Assembly (NCBI GenBank): GCA_937978655.1
Contig: CALJUX010000011.1
Location: 29,028 to 93,027, forward strand
Reading direction: 5' to 3'
Length of the DNA stretch: 64,000 nt
Origin: an uncultured Chromatiaceae bacterium
Lineage (GTDB): Bacteria > Pseudomonadota > Gammaproteobacteria > Enterobacterales > Alteromonadaceae
A program made the position numbers and the translations under genes. Each line of letters starts with the position of its first letter. Positions within the stretch are counted from its first letter, which is position 1. A model generated the notes under the pieces. It worked only from the letters and a program-made list of their open reading frames with translations, was not told the DNA's origin and made no database searches. Below, piece by piece: positions 26,295 through 36,200 of this stretch.

Positions 26295-26801
26295 TCAGCC
26301 TGGGTCATCAGTCTTCTTCACTTCAACTAACTTGCCGTTGGCGTCGCGTTTTTCGCTTTTTCCCGCGTTGACCGGTTTTACTTTGCCCTGATATTTGCCT
26401 TTGGCGTCGTAGATGCGGCCACGTTCGTCGGTTTTTTGAATTAACTTGCCTTTGGCGTCATAGGTTTTGCTGCCGGTAGGCGCTGTGAAGGTTTTGCCGG
26501 TGAATTTGCCCTTGGCGTCATAGTGTTTACCGTCGCCGGTGGTTTTGCCCTGGTATTGGCCTTTGGCATTGTAATGCCGGCCTTTGTCGTCGGTTTTTTG
26601 AATTAACTTGCCTTTGGCGTCATAGGTTTTTCTGGCCTGGCTTTTTGCCTCGGGGTTGGTGGTGGCGTTCGTCGATTGCCCGTTCGCTATTGCTGGCAGC
26701 GTGCACCAGAGCAGGCTGATCGCCAACAGCGGTAGCAGCAACCGTTTCAGCTTTGGTTTTCGCTTTGGTTTGAGCTGGGGTTTTAAGCGCGGATGTTTCA
26801 T
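26295..26801 (-). CDS. Secreted repeat protein (YDAKGK-type repeats)
   Basis: About 168 aa from the ATG at 26801 (a start 4 codons upstream is possible). A basic N-terminus and hydrophobic segment LLLPLLAISLLWCTLPAIANG suggest a signal peptide. The rest is built of about five repeats of roughly 20 residues on the pattern YDAKGK-(L/F)-(I/T)-x-KT, including a near-exact duplicate around TYDAKGKLIQKTD. Similar repeats occur in secreted or surface YD/RHS-like proteins, but no enzyme domain is visible. Function unknown. It is not obviously a defence gene. Confidence 0.75.
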   Translation of the reverse strand: MKHPRLKPQLKPKRKPKLKRLLLPLLAISLLWCTLPAIANGQSTNATTNPEAKSQARKTYDAKGKLIQKTDDKGRHYNAKGQYQGKTTGDGKHYDAKGKFTGKTFTAPTGSKTYDAKGKLIQKTDERGRIYDAKGKYQGKVKPVNAGKSEKRDANGKLVEVKKTDDPG

Positions 26802-26906
26802 CGCAACTCCCAATGTCGGCGTTTTAGGTTAGGTTGATTCTAGAACGCTGCCGGTGGCCAACCAATACTGTGGTTTTGCTCATGTCTGCAAAAGCGACAG
26901 GTGAGC

Positions 26907-27779
26907 CTAAAACGCGTGCTTCTTCACTTCTTCTAAGTTATCCACAACGATTTGCTGCGCCTCGGGTTTGATTTCCAGTTTGCTCAGGTCAAGGTTCAAT
27001 TGTTGGATCACATAAGGCACTAAGGCTGAACGGGTTTTTACGGTGTGAATACCGTCAACCATGCCGTAATCGTGCTCGACGATGGCGCGTTGATAGTCTG
27101 TCAGGCGCGGATCTGGCCGCAGCACAATGCTGACTTCGGTATTCCAGCGGCTGTCCTGGTCTTTCAGGTTGGTGCTGGGGCCTTCAGTGCCATTGATAGA
27201 ACGAAAGCGGCTTAACACAAAATCGCGGTAGTCGCGGTTTTTCTCGCAGTAAGCGCGCACGTGCCAGCGCAGCGGGGTGCACACCAGCGTATGCGGCGTA
27301 ATGATGCGGCTTTCTTCATTGGGTGATGTCATCGACACATAACCCATATCGATTTTTTCGCCATCGCGCGCTGCCTGAACCAGGGCCCGTAAAATCTGTG
27401 GGTCGACGTGGCGCATCGGCGAGTGCAGCATTTCGGTTTGATGAAAGCCTAAATCCAGCGTGCTGAAGTTGTGGGAAATGTCGCGATTGCTGGCCAGTGC
27501 CAGCAGGTACTCTTCGGCGATGCCGCGGGTAAACACCGGTTTAAACACCGGCGAGGGGCGGTAGCCTTTGAGCTTGGCGTCATACTCGAGGTTGCCGGGG
27601 GCGATGTCCTGATTGTATTTATTGATGTCTTTGGACGCTTGTTGGCGCTTGATTTGAAAGCTTTGGCACAAGTGGTTGGTGGTCAGCCGCCCTTCCCACA
27701 GCGCGATGATTTCAATCAGGCGGTAGCGCATTAATACTTCAAAGCTATACGGCAGCGCGCTCGCAACAGGCTCAGACAT
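26907..27779 (-). CDS. WYL-domain transcriptional regulator, BrxR/CapW-like
   Basis: A 290-aa protein with an N-terminal winged helix (RYRLIEIIALWEGRLTTNHL, then IKRQQASKDINKYN as recognition part). The middle WYL domain (IDMGYVSMTSPNEESRIITP followed by WHVRAYCEKNRDYRDF) is followed by a C-terminal extension. Order and length fit the BrxR/CapW family of regulators that repress BREX, CBASS and other defence operons and respond to a ligand bound by WYL. I chose the start at 27779 because AAGGA lies 8-12 bases upstream; 27803 is possible. It points away from the cassette at 28155 and could control that cassette, the BREX operon or both. Confidence 0.85.
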   Translation of the reverse strand: MSEPVASALPYSFEVLMRYRLIEIIALWEGRLTTNHLCQSFQIKRQQASKDINKYNQDIAPGNLEYDAKLKGYRPSPVFKPVFTRGIAEEYLLALASNRDISHNFSTLDLGFHQTEMLHSPMRHVDPQILRALVQAARDGEKIDMGYVSMTSPNEESRIITPHTLVCTPLRWHVRAYCEKNRDYRDFVLSRFRSINGTEGPSTNLKDQDSRWNTEVSIVLRPDPRLTDYQRAIVEHDYGMVDGIHTVKTRSALVPYVIQQLNLDLSKLEIKPEAQQIVVDNLEEVKKHAF

Positions 27780-28154
27780 CTCACAGTTCCTTCTGTAATA
27801 CATTGAAAGTTCTCCAGAATCTAAGCTGTTCCTGCTTTATGGTCAATCAAAATCGCCGGGTTAGATTTGTCACTTCCGGCAAGTGCTGTAGCCAAACAAT
27901 ACATGAGTAAAAACACAGCTCTGGCGGCGAAAATTTACGCTGTTAGCATGATGGTCGAGGGAAATGCTCTGAGGGATGCGAGCGACAACAAGCCATGCAG
28001 GACGTATGGCCGGCACAGGGAAGCAGGATGTGCCAGCAAGGACAGGTAGCAGGAGAGCTACTGATGTTGTAGCAACAGGACGTTGCAGGACGAATAGCGG
28101 GCAAGGATGCCCAACCCTCCCTTTTACTTTCAACTTAATGAGCCGGGGTGTCAG
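27780..28154. other. Divergent intergenic region between WYL gene and 28155 cassette
   Basis: 375 bases. The left part should hold the WYL promoter and perhaps that of the cassette. Positions 27966-28112 hold a hairpin array described separately. Reading frames that cross it show no protein character. Confidence 0.6.
27966..28112 (+). ncRNA. Stem-loop array with AGGA/GGGA loops (CsrB/Rsm-like RNA or CsrA-binding leader)
   Basis: Six consecutive stem-loops with a GGA in the loop: GCTC/GAGC (27966-27983); GCCATGC/GTATGGC with one G-U (27992-28010, loop AGGAC); GGCACA/TGTGCC (28012-28034, loop ending AGGA); GTAGC/GCTAC (28046-28061, loop AGGAGA); GCAAC/GTTGC (28072-28086, loop AGGAC); GGGCA/TGCCC (28099-28112, loop AGGA). 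Repeated GGA in hairpin loops is the binding pattern of CsrA/RsmA and the hallmark of CsrB/RsmZ sponge RNAs. CCCTCCC and TTTT follow at 28116-28124. It ends about 40 bases before the 28155 start, so it may be that gene's leader rather than a separate RNA. A dispersed intergenic repeat is the other option. Confidence 0.45.
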
Positions 28155-29783
28155 ATGTCAGTACATAATTTCGAATTTGTCCGTTCGCAACACCCTGCGC
28201 TGGCGCAGCTGCTTTTCGACGCCGAGCGTTTCTTGGGCGATGACAGTTGCTGCTTTTTATTAAAGGTACGGCTTGCCTTAGAGCTGTGGTGCCATGACTT
28301 TGCCGACTTACATGGCATTTCATTGCCGCTGGAAACCAAGCTTGCCGAAAAGCTGGAGCTGCTCAGCAGCCAAAAAGTGTTCCCACAGGATTTACTGGAG
28401 CAGCTGATGCAGCTGCGGCAACACGCCAATCAGGCAGTGCATATTCAGCAGGATATGCGCGGCCGTCATATCACAAAACAACCGTTAGAACGGCCACAGC
28501 AAGTAGCTGTTTTACAATGCTTATTCGAACTGGTGTGTTACACCAAACGCTACCAGCAGCCGGAGTTTTCAGCGCCTCTTTGGCAAAACTACCCCAAGCA
28601 GAATATGCGGTTGTTACTGGAAACGGCGATGGCGTTGTCGAATCAAGCCTCGATGCAAACAGGTGAGGCTAACGTGTCGGCGTGTGTGCAAGTAAGCCGG
28701 CTGTTGTTGCAACAATTCGAGATCGCGAAAAAAGCCAAAGCTTCAGGTTGCCAAACAGCTCTGTTACTAGCCGATGTACAGTACTGGCTCAACCGCGGCC
28801 TGCAGCTGGGGCTGCAATCAGGTTCGGGGCAGGCCAATCTTGAGGCAATACATTATTTAGCTGAGCTGGCCTTTGCCAAAAAACAGGCAGAATTTGACCT
28901 GGCGTTGCTGACCAACTGGCTGAAACAGTACCAACGCAGTCAGCCTTGCGCTGCGCTAGACCATCTTTGCGGCCAAGTGTTGGAACGGCAAAATCAGCTG
29001 GAAAAAGCGCTAAAAAGCTACGACAAGGCGGCAAAGGCCGGGCATCTTCCGGCCATCAAGCGGTTAATGGAATACTGGGGCAGTCGCGACCATCAGCAGT
29101 TACAGCATTACATGCAGTTGGGGGTGCGACTGAATGAACCGACCGCACTACTTATCAGCATGGCGTTGATGCTGGTGGATGCCAGTAAGGCAACAGAGCC
29201 GCACTCTCAGGCCTGGTTGAAGAACTTCAAAGGGCAGCTGGTCAAAGCGCGGGGCATGGGGCTGATGGGATTGGGTTATATCGACGGCATGTGTCATCAC
29301 TTAGGTGTGTTGGATTATCCTCAAGACGACGTTCTTGCTGGCAAGCTGCTACTGGAGAATTTCCACAAAGTCCCCGCGTACTGCAAAGCGGCGTTGAATA
29401 CTTTTTATGTGTTGTATGGCGCAGAGCAATACGTCAGTGCGCTCCAAGTGGCGCCCAAAGCGCTGGCACAGCTCGATGAAACGGCAAATCGCGACACGCT
29501 GGCTGAGCTGGAATTTGATATCGCGCTGTGTCTGCTGAAACTACACGAGCAAAAAACACCGGCTGAGTTTTTCAGAACGCCAAGGGAATTACTTCAGAGC
29601 GCGGCAAAACGGGGTTTTGCCCAAGCCAATCTTTTTATCAACAATAGCGCGCAGCAAAGCTTTTTAAATGGCCACCGCGCTGGCCGGCGCAGCCATTCGG
29701 GTCGCGGGCAAAGCATCGGCATGCCAGTCTGGGCTAAGCAACTGGCCAAGCGGGGAGCGCAGGTGAGTACGGCCAGAAACTGA
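28155..29783 (+). CDS. DUF4145-like N-terminal domain protein with TPR/Sel1-like repeats
   Basis: About 542 aa from the ATG at 28155 (an in-frame start 48 bases upstream is less likely because it lies inside the hairpin array). The N-terminal 100 residues (FLLKVRLALELWCHDFADLHG, then LLEQLMQLRQHANQAVHI) resemble the DUF4145/HsdR-N-type helical domain found on many restriction and defence proteins. The rest is helical repeat, with a clear TPR/Sel1-like unit near LEKALKSYDKAAKAGHLPA. Probably a scaffold or sensor of the cassette it leads. No catalytic motif seen. Confidence 0.72.
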   Translation: MSVHNFEFVRSQHPALAQLLFDAERFLGDDSCCFLLKVRLALELWCHDFADLHGISLPLETKLAEKLELLSSQKVFPQDLLEQLMQLRQHANQAVHIQQDMRGRHITKQPLERPQQVAVLQCLFELVCYTKRYQQPEFSAPLWQNYPKQNMRLLLETAMALSNQASMQTGEANVSACVQVSRLLLQQFEIAKKAKASGCQTALLLADVQYWLNRGLQLGLQSGSGQANLEAIHYLAELAFAKKQAEFDLALLTNWLKQYQRSQPCAALDHLCGQVLERQNQLEKALKSYDKAAKAGHLPAIKRLMEYWGSRDHQQLQHYMQLGVRLNEPTALLISMALMLVDASKATEPHSQAWLKNFKGQLVKARGMGLMGLGYIDGMCHHLGVLDYPQDDVLAGKLLLENFHKVPAYCKAALNTFYVLYGAEQYVSALQVAPKALAQLDETANRDTLAELEFDIALCLLKLHEQKTPAEFFRTPRELLQSAAKRGFAQANLFINNSAQQSFLNGHRAGRRSHSGRGQSIGMPVWAKQLAKRGAQVSTARN

Positions 29784-29813
29784 TAGCTAAAGAACTAAAG
29801 TGAAGGAAAGTAG

Positions 29814-30380
29814 ATGTCTAACAAGAAGTTAAAAGCGTTTGAAGCAAAAGCAGAGCAGGCTGCCCGTGACAGTGTTCTGGTTCCAAGTGAAATCAGTTAC
29901 CTGCTGTACCTGGCTGATGTACTGAATACCGGCTGCCAGCAAAACGACGGAATGGAAAACGAATATGACCAGTTGGCGCAGTGGATCTATGACGACCTTA
30001 TCGCCGGTGAGTCGCTGCAAAACGCGGTCATGAAAAATGTGGCGGATTTATTTGATGAGGAAGTGGCCAGTGCAAACGGGCATCAGCTAGTTGCTGTGCT
30101 GACAAGCGATGCTGCACTGGGTCTGAAATCATCGCGGCAACAACGCATCGATGCGCTACACCTCAAGCTATTCCCTGAATGTTACGACCATTTATACGAC
30201 AGCATCGAAGATGCAAAGACACGCCGGCGCGGACAAGACCCGATGTCAGCAGAATATCAGGCAGCCTGGCAACAAAAGCGCCGTGAGCGTGGCATCAGTG
30301 AAGCAATGATGAGCCCTGAGACAGAAGCATATGCGGCAAAAATCTATGCAGGTAGTCACTGGGGGCAAGTGATTAAATAA
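29814..30380 (+). CDS. Hypothetical 188-aa protein
   Basis: No family recognised. Acidic and helical; the C-terminal part (about residues 130-170) is Arg/Gln-rich (AKTRRRGQDPMSAEYQAAWQ). GAAGGAAAG upstream of the ATG is a good ribosome site. It lies 30 bases after the DUF4145-like gene in the same direction, so probably the same operon. 196 bases separate it from the AddB-like gene; these contain the 5-bp inverted repeat ACGGT/ACCGT at 30471-30484 and may hold a promoter. Confidence 0.7.
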   Translation: MSNKKLKAFEAKAEQAARDSVLVPSEISYLLYLADVLNTGCQQNDGMENEYDQLAQWIYDDLIAGESLQNAVMKNVADLFDEEVASANGHQLVAVLTSDAALGLKSSRQQRIDALHLKLFPECYDHLYDSIEDAKTRRRGQDPMSAEYQAAWQQKRRERGISEAMMSPETEAYAAKIYAGSHWGQVIK

Positions 30381-30576
30381 CAAACATTTATATGCAGAAA
30401 TAGCAATAACACTGGCAGTAGAAGTTGACTTTCTGTAGCCTAATTTTGGACAGAATTTCGAACCAAAGAAACGGTCATTACCGTAATCAATAGTGCTAAA
30501 TACACCTAAGTGGTTGCACGTAGTTGGCAGTTTAATAAAGGTACAGCCATTAAGCCCGAGCAAAAGAAGGAACGAC

Positions 30577-33225
30577 ATGCAACGCATACGCTTTGGAATG
30601 AATCTGGACGGAAATCGCGGCTGGATTCTCAATAATCAGGTTGGTTCGGCTATGCTGGGCCAGCAAGGTCTATTAAGTGTACTTGAAGTCCATTTGGGGT
30701 TAGTGCGAGCCCCTGTATCGCACGCGAAACGCGTCGTCGACATGCGCCAATGTCTGGTCGAATGCTGCACAGGCGAACGATTTTATGAAGCGAGTTTCAA
30801 AGTCGATGAGTTAGGTGTGGCAGAACAACTATTGAATTGGCGCGACCAATGGTACGAAGCTGGTTGGAATGGCGAATTTGCCGCAACAACGTTACCTCGA
30901 TTACAAGATATGGTCGTAGTTGAAAAAGTTGCACAACAACGAGTGGAAGCGGGAATTGGCCAACGTCTGCAAGCGGTGTCGCAAAAATTGGCTTATCGGA
31001 AGCCGCAAATTGATGCTATTGAGTTGACCGAACCAATGGAAACGCTCCCTTGGTGCTGGCAACAAGTTTTAAAGCAACTTCCTATAATTGAGCCCAAACC
31101 ATTGCCTGTATTGGCAACCGTGGGGACTGATTTATTTGCACTACAAACAACGTTGCTCGCAGATAAATTAATCGCAGGTTCGACAATCGAAAAATTTAAG
31201 GGTGATGGAAGTGTCCAGGTAGTGCGTTCAGAATCTTCATTGACATCATCTCAATGGTTGGCTGAATTTTTGAAACAAGCCAATGAAGATACTGCGGTGC
31301 TCGTACCGCAACAAGGCACTTTGCTGGATGCAGCGTTACATGCAAATGATCATGCTTGTCTAGGTCAGTCCGAATCGAGTGTTTTTCGCCCAGCGTTGCA
31401 ACTTCTTCCCTTGGCTTTAAAGCTACTTCAAGCACCGATTGATCTGGCGATTTTGATGCAGTTCTTGACTCATCCGATCAATCCGCTCCGCAGTCGCCAT
31501 CGCCGGCGAATGGCGGAACATTTAGCCAACTGCCCTGGAATCGGTGGCGCGAAATGGCATGCTTTATTACAAAAGTTAGTCGATGAAGATAAAAATGAAA
31601 ACTCAAACACAGAGACGTTAGCCCATTTGCAGTACTGGACCGAGTCGCCTCGTTTCAGCAAAAAGGTAGGATTGCCGCTTGAGCCCTTGATTGAGCGAAC
31701 ACAAAAAATATCAGAGTTCTTTCAAACACGTTTGGTCGCGGACACAGTGGCTAATAACTTGACTTATCTTGCGGCGCATGAACAAGCCAAAGCTTTTTCA
31801 GACGCTTTGTTAGCCTTGTCTATGCAAGGAACGACAAACATTTCATTTGCAATGTTAGACAAATTGCTGGCGCAATCAATGGGTACTGGGGTAGGTAATC
31901 CATTGCAAAATGCAGAAGTGGGCGCTGCCGCTGCGGTGAATAATCCAGCAGCATTGATCGATACATTTACTAATATTGTTTGGTGGACAATGAGTTCGCC
32001 GATACAGCTTCAATTTCATCCATGGTCTAGTGCCGAGCAAAAGACTTTGCGCGATGCAGGAGTTATTTTGCCAGATTTGAAGGCGCAGGCAGAACAGCAG
32101 GCGCTGACTTGGTTGCGCCCTGTGCTGCTTGCGAAGAGGAATCTGGTGCTAGTTCTGCCGCCAGAAGGCGAGGAACTGCATCCATTTTGGTGGTTGCTCA
32201 ACGCCAGTCTGGCTTCGATCAAAATAACTAAAATTGAGGATTGCCTTAACAGCCCTCAAACGGTGGCTAAAACTTCGACCGTGGAGGCAATTACTTATAG
32301 GGCTTTACCTGCCAAACGTCGTTGGTGGAGATGTAAATCTGAAAATCAATTTGATTGGGATAAACCCTATTCATTCAGTAGTTTGGAGCCTTTGCTGTTT
32401 AATCCGTATCAGTGGGTACTAAATTACCCAGCCAATTTGCGCAAAGCATCCGTACTCAGCATTCCGTCTGACTTTACTTTGATGGGTAGCTTGGCGCACC
32501 GTATGGTTGAGAAACTCTATTGCACTGAGGGCAGCTTGGGGTGGACGCTAGCACAGTTAGGAAACTGGTTTGATGCGCAAATTGATACTTTAATCGCTGA
32601 AGAAGGCGCAGTGTTATTAATGGCCGGAAAGCAGGTTGAACGTTTATCCTTTAAAGCACGCCTACGCCAGTCAGTTATAAGTCTCCATCAGTTACTCCAG
32701 TCCGCAGGAATAACGTCTGTAAAACCAGAGCAGATGTTAGAAGGTACATCTAATCAGGGGGATTTAAAAGGTTTTGCCGATTTGCTACTGACGCTATCAG
32801 ATGGCTCGACCTTGATTGTGGATATGAAATGGTCGGGGCAAAAAAAATACCGAGAGAAGCTCGAAAATGACACCCATTTACAATTGATCCTTTACTCCAA
32901 GCTAGTTCAAGAAGCTACTGGGAGCTGGCCTGAAGTTGCATATTTTATCCTGCACGATGCGAAATTACTCACCACTGCGCCACATAAATTTAAAGACGTT
33001 ACGCCAGTTACGTCAAAAGCTGAGCTTACAAAACCAGAGATTTGGCATCAAATGCTCAAAACTTGGGCTTGGCGCAAATCACAATTTAAAGCAGGCATGA
33101 TTGAAGTCATTGTCGAAGGTACTGAACCTGACGAGGATTCTACGCAGCCTGAATACGGCGTTGCGCCGCAAGAAATGGATCCAAAATACAACCCCTATCT
33201 TCATCTCGCTGGTTGGGAGCAGTAA
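30577..33225 (+). CDS. AddB-like PD-(D/E)XK nuclease protein
   Basis: An 882-aa protein from the ATG at 30577, which has GAAGGAA upstream; the in-frame start 84 bases earlier is less likely. The C-terminus holds a RecB/Cas4-type nuclease motif: GFADLLL with D735, then IVDMKW with D749 and K751, then THLQLILYSKL with the Gln-Tyr pair. The N-terminal part is long and helicase-like in size but shows no Walker A, as in AddB/RexB-type inactive helicase subunits. It is followed after 3 bases by the UvrD-like partner at 33229, the same order as addB-addA. Probably one half of a DNA end-processing helicase-nuclease. Confidence 0.82.
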   Translation: MQRIRFGMNLDGNRGWILNNQVGSAMLGQQGLLSVLEVHLGLVRAPVSHAKRVVDMRQCLVECCTGERFYEASFKVDELGVAEQLLNWRDQWYEAGWNGEFAATTLPRLQDMVVVEKVAQQRVEAGIGQRLQAVSQKLAYRKPQIDAIELTEPMETLPWCWQQVLKQLPIIEPKPLPVLATVGTDLFALQTTLLADKLIAGSTIEKFKGDGSVQVVRSESSLTSSQWLAEFLKQANEDTAVLVPQQGTLLDAALHANDHACLGQSESSVFRPALQLLPLALKLLQAPIDLAILMQFLTHPINPLRSRHRRRMAEHLANCPGIGGAKWHALLQKLVDEDKNENSNTETLAHLQYWTESPRFSKKVGLPLEPLIERTQKISEFFQTRLVADTVANNLTYLAAHEQAKAFSDALLALSMQGTTNISFAMLDKLLAQSMGTGVGNPLQNAEVGAAAAVNNPAALIDTFTNIVWWTMSSPIQLQFHPWSSAEQKTLRDAGVILPDLKAQAEQQALTWLRPVLLAKRNLVLVLPPEGEELHPFWWLLNASLASIKITKIEDCLNSPQTVAKTSTVEAITYRALPAKRRWWRCKSENQFDWDKPYSFSSLEPLLFNPYQWVLNYPANLRKASVLSIPSDFTLMGSLAHRMVEKLYCTEGSLGWTLAQLGNWFDAQIDTLIAEEGAVLLMAGKQVERLSFKARLRQSVISLHQLLQSAGITSVKPEQMLEGTSNQGDLKGFADLLLTLSDGSTLIVDMKWSGQKKYREKLENDTHLQLILYSKLVQEATGSWPEVAYFILHDAKLLTTAPHKFKDVTPVTSKAELTKPEIWHQMLKTWAWRKSQFKAGMIEVIVEGTEPDEDSTQPEYGVAPQEMDPKYNPYLHLAGWEQ

Positions 33226-33228
33226 AAC

Positions 33229-36200
33229 ATGAACATCGAATTTATTAGCGCAGGTGCTGGTAGTGGGAAAACTTACACATTAATGGACAAACTGTACCAA
33301 GAGCTTATGGCTGGTACGACGCCCAATGGCATTCTGGCTACGACATTTACCAATAAAGCTGCCGCTGAATTGCGCGAACGAGTACGTCAGCATTTGCTTG
33401 AAAAGCAAAATCACGCGTTAGCGAACCAAATGTCTCTGGCACAAATAGGTACAGTCAATAGCATATGCGGCCAGTTGTTAAAGCGTTTTGCTTTTGAAGC
33501 AGGTATGCCAATAGAACAAAAAGTACTCGACGAAAAAGTAGCCGACCAATTGATGCGAGAGGCGATTGACGCCGTTGATGAAAGCGGCGGTATGCCAGAG
33601 TTTTTGCAAATTGCAGCTCGTCTGGGCTTGGCTGACGCACCGTTTGGTAGTGATAACATCCCTTGGCGTGAGGCGCTTAAGCATTTAATCAATCAGGCAC
33701 GATCTAATGCGGTCGACGCGGACATGCTGCGCCAAGAAGGAGCGCGTAACGCGGAAGATTTACTTACCAACTTCCCAAGTTCAACCATTTCAGACCTTAG
33801 TACTCAACTGCAGCACAAAATTGAAATAATCCTGCCAGAGATTCGTCTCGCAGCACAGCAAACTGGAAAGCAAAATACGGCCAAATATATTCAAGAGCTA
33901 GAGACTGTTTTGCTAGGTTTACAAAGCAATCGACTGAGCTGGGGTTCATGGCCAAAACTCGCTAAATCAGCGCCAGAGGCTTCGCTTAAAGACAGTATTC
34001 AAGATGTAGCTGATGTTGCTTGTCGCTTTATGAATCACGCGCAACTTCATCAAGATATTAAACAGTATTTGACGCGCATTTTTGCCATGGCTGCCGATGC
34101 GATGGATGTTTATCGGCAATTAAAAGAAGAAATGGGCGGAGTAGACTTTACCGATCAGGAATGCCGTCTGCTTGAAATTCTTGATCACCCAGTCGTTGCC
34201 GACGCCTTACGGGAGGAATTGGCTCTATTGATGGTGGATGAGTTTCAGGACACTAGTCCGATTCAGTTGGCCCTGTTTTTAAAACTAGCTAGTTACGCTA
34301 AAAAGGTAATTTGGGTAGGCGATATCAAACAAGCCATTTATGGCTTTCGTGGCAGTGATCCTTCACTCATGATGGCCGTCATTGACGCCTTGCCGGCCTT
34401 GGGCGGCACAAAATCTATTCTGCCAAAATCTTATCGGTCACGCCCAGCCTTGGTGCATTGTGTTAATGATTTATTTGGGAATGCATTTAGTGGCTTGGGG
34501 CTGAGTAAGACGGATGTAGAATTAATGCCAACACTTGCTGAGTCGGAAGGACCTGCGCTGATTGATTGGGTGCTAGAAGGGTCGAATAAAGAAACGATAC
34601 AAAGTGCGCTCGCCACCGCTGTCTCAAAGTTTATGGCAGAAGGGCGCAATATTGTGGATCGCGAAACAAAAACATTGCGGCCTGTTCGTTACTCAGACAT
34701 TGCAATTTTGACACGCTCAAATGCATCGGTTCCAGCTGTTGCAGCGGCACTGTCTTTACAAGGTATTCGAAGTGCTACCGAGCAATCGGGATTATTGTTG
34801 CAGCCCGAGTGCGTATTAGCAACCGCTTGCTTGCGTCGCGTGCTAGATCCTGCTGATACGATTGCCACCGCAGAAATTGTTTCGTTAGCTAACTGTCAAG
34901 AGCCAGAACAATGGCTGAGCCATCGTTTGAACTGGCTGGCACAAGAGGGTAATTCACCTAGCCAGTGGATCGAAAATTCAGTCAATACTGCCGCTGACTT
35001 GCCAATTTTTAATGTGTTAAAAGCTATCCGAAGTGAAACCTTACTTCTATCTCCGCGCGAAGCATTAGAAAACATTATCTTGCGCTGTCAGCTCAGCCAG
35101 GCCGTGTTGCAATGGCAGCAAGACGTCGAAAAGGCGCAGCAACGTTTGGCTAATTTGAATCAACTATTAGAACTGGCGACTAAATATGAAGGCGATTGCC
35201 AGACCGCTAATAAAGCCGCCACGCTGACCGGCTTATTAATGTCGTTGCATGCTGCAGCAGATGAAGAAATCGATCTTCAAGCTCAAACCGCACTGAATGC
35301 GGTGAATGTGCTTACTCACCATCGTGCCAAAGGATTGGAATGGCCGGTGGTAATTTTAATGGATTTGGCGAGTGAAGTTCGTGATCGATTATGGGGAGTG
35401 CAAACCGAATCAGCTGGCCAATTTGACGCCACAACACCCTTGGCTTCAAGGAAAATACGTTATTGGCCATGGCCGTTTGGGGCGCAGAAAAAAGTCACTT
35501 TGGCTGATGAAATAGCACAAACGCCCCTAGGCAAGGCTTGCCGCCAAATGGCACTTAATGAAGAACAGCGATTACTGTATGTCAGTATGACGCGTGCCCG
35601 AGATGTACTGATTCTGGCACGACCTTCTAAAGCACTGAATGGAGAATGGATGCAAACTATCGGGCTGGCCGATATTCTTCCAGTCGACGACACAGCGAAA
35701 TCTATCACGCTTAAAAACCAGTACGTCGTGCCGTTTGAGCGCGCGATCATTACCTGCAATGTTCCTGTATCGCTATCGAATATTCCCGAGAAATTGTATT
35801 GGTTTGCGCCCGTGCAAACACAAACAGATCGCCAGCGCATTAGTCAATCACCATCTACCAGCCCATCGACAAATGCTGTGGTGTTAGAAAGTGAACAATT
35901 TGGGGTACGGCTAGCAACAGGAAAAGATGCAGAGCGCGGCCGGTTTGGCGATGTTATTCACGCATGTTTTGCTGCACATTTGGCAGACCGTGCCAATCCA
36001 CTTTTTCTTGATGAACTATCAGCCATTTTAGTTCGCACTCATCAATCTCATATGATCTCTGCTCCAGATTTATATCCGCAGATGGAATCAGCGCGTCAAT
36101 GGATACTGCGTCGCTGGCCTGATGGGCAAGCGCGTATTGAACTACCTATGGCGTATGCAGCGGAAAATGGCGTGATGGTCGCTGGACGTGCTGATTTGGT

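Noticed and set aside
27867..28263. Short frames crossing the hairpin array
   Set aside because: Their residues mirror the repeated GGA stems and one overlaps the 28155 gene in another frame.
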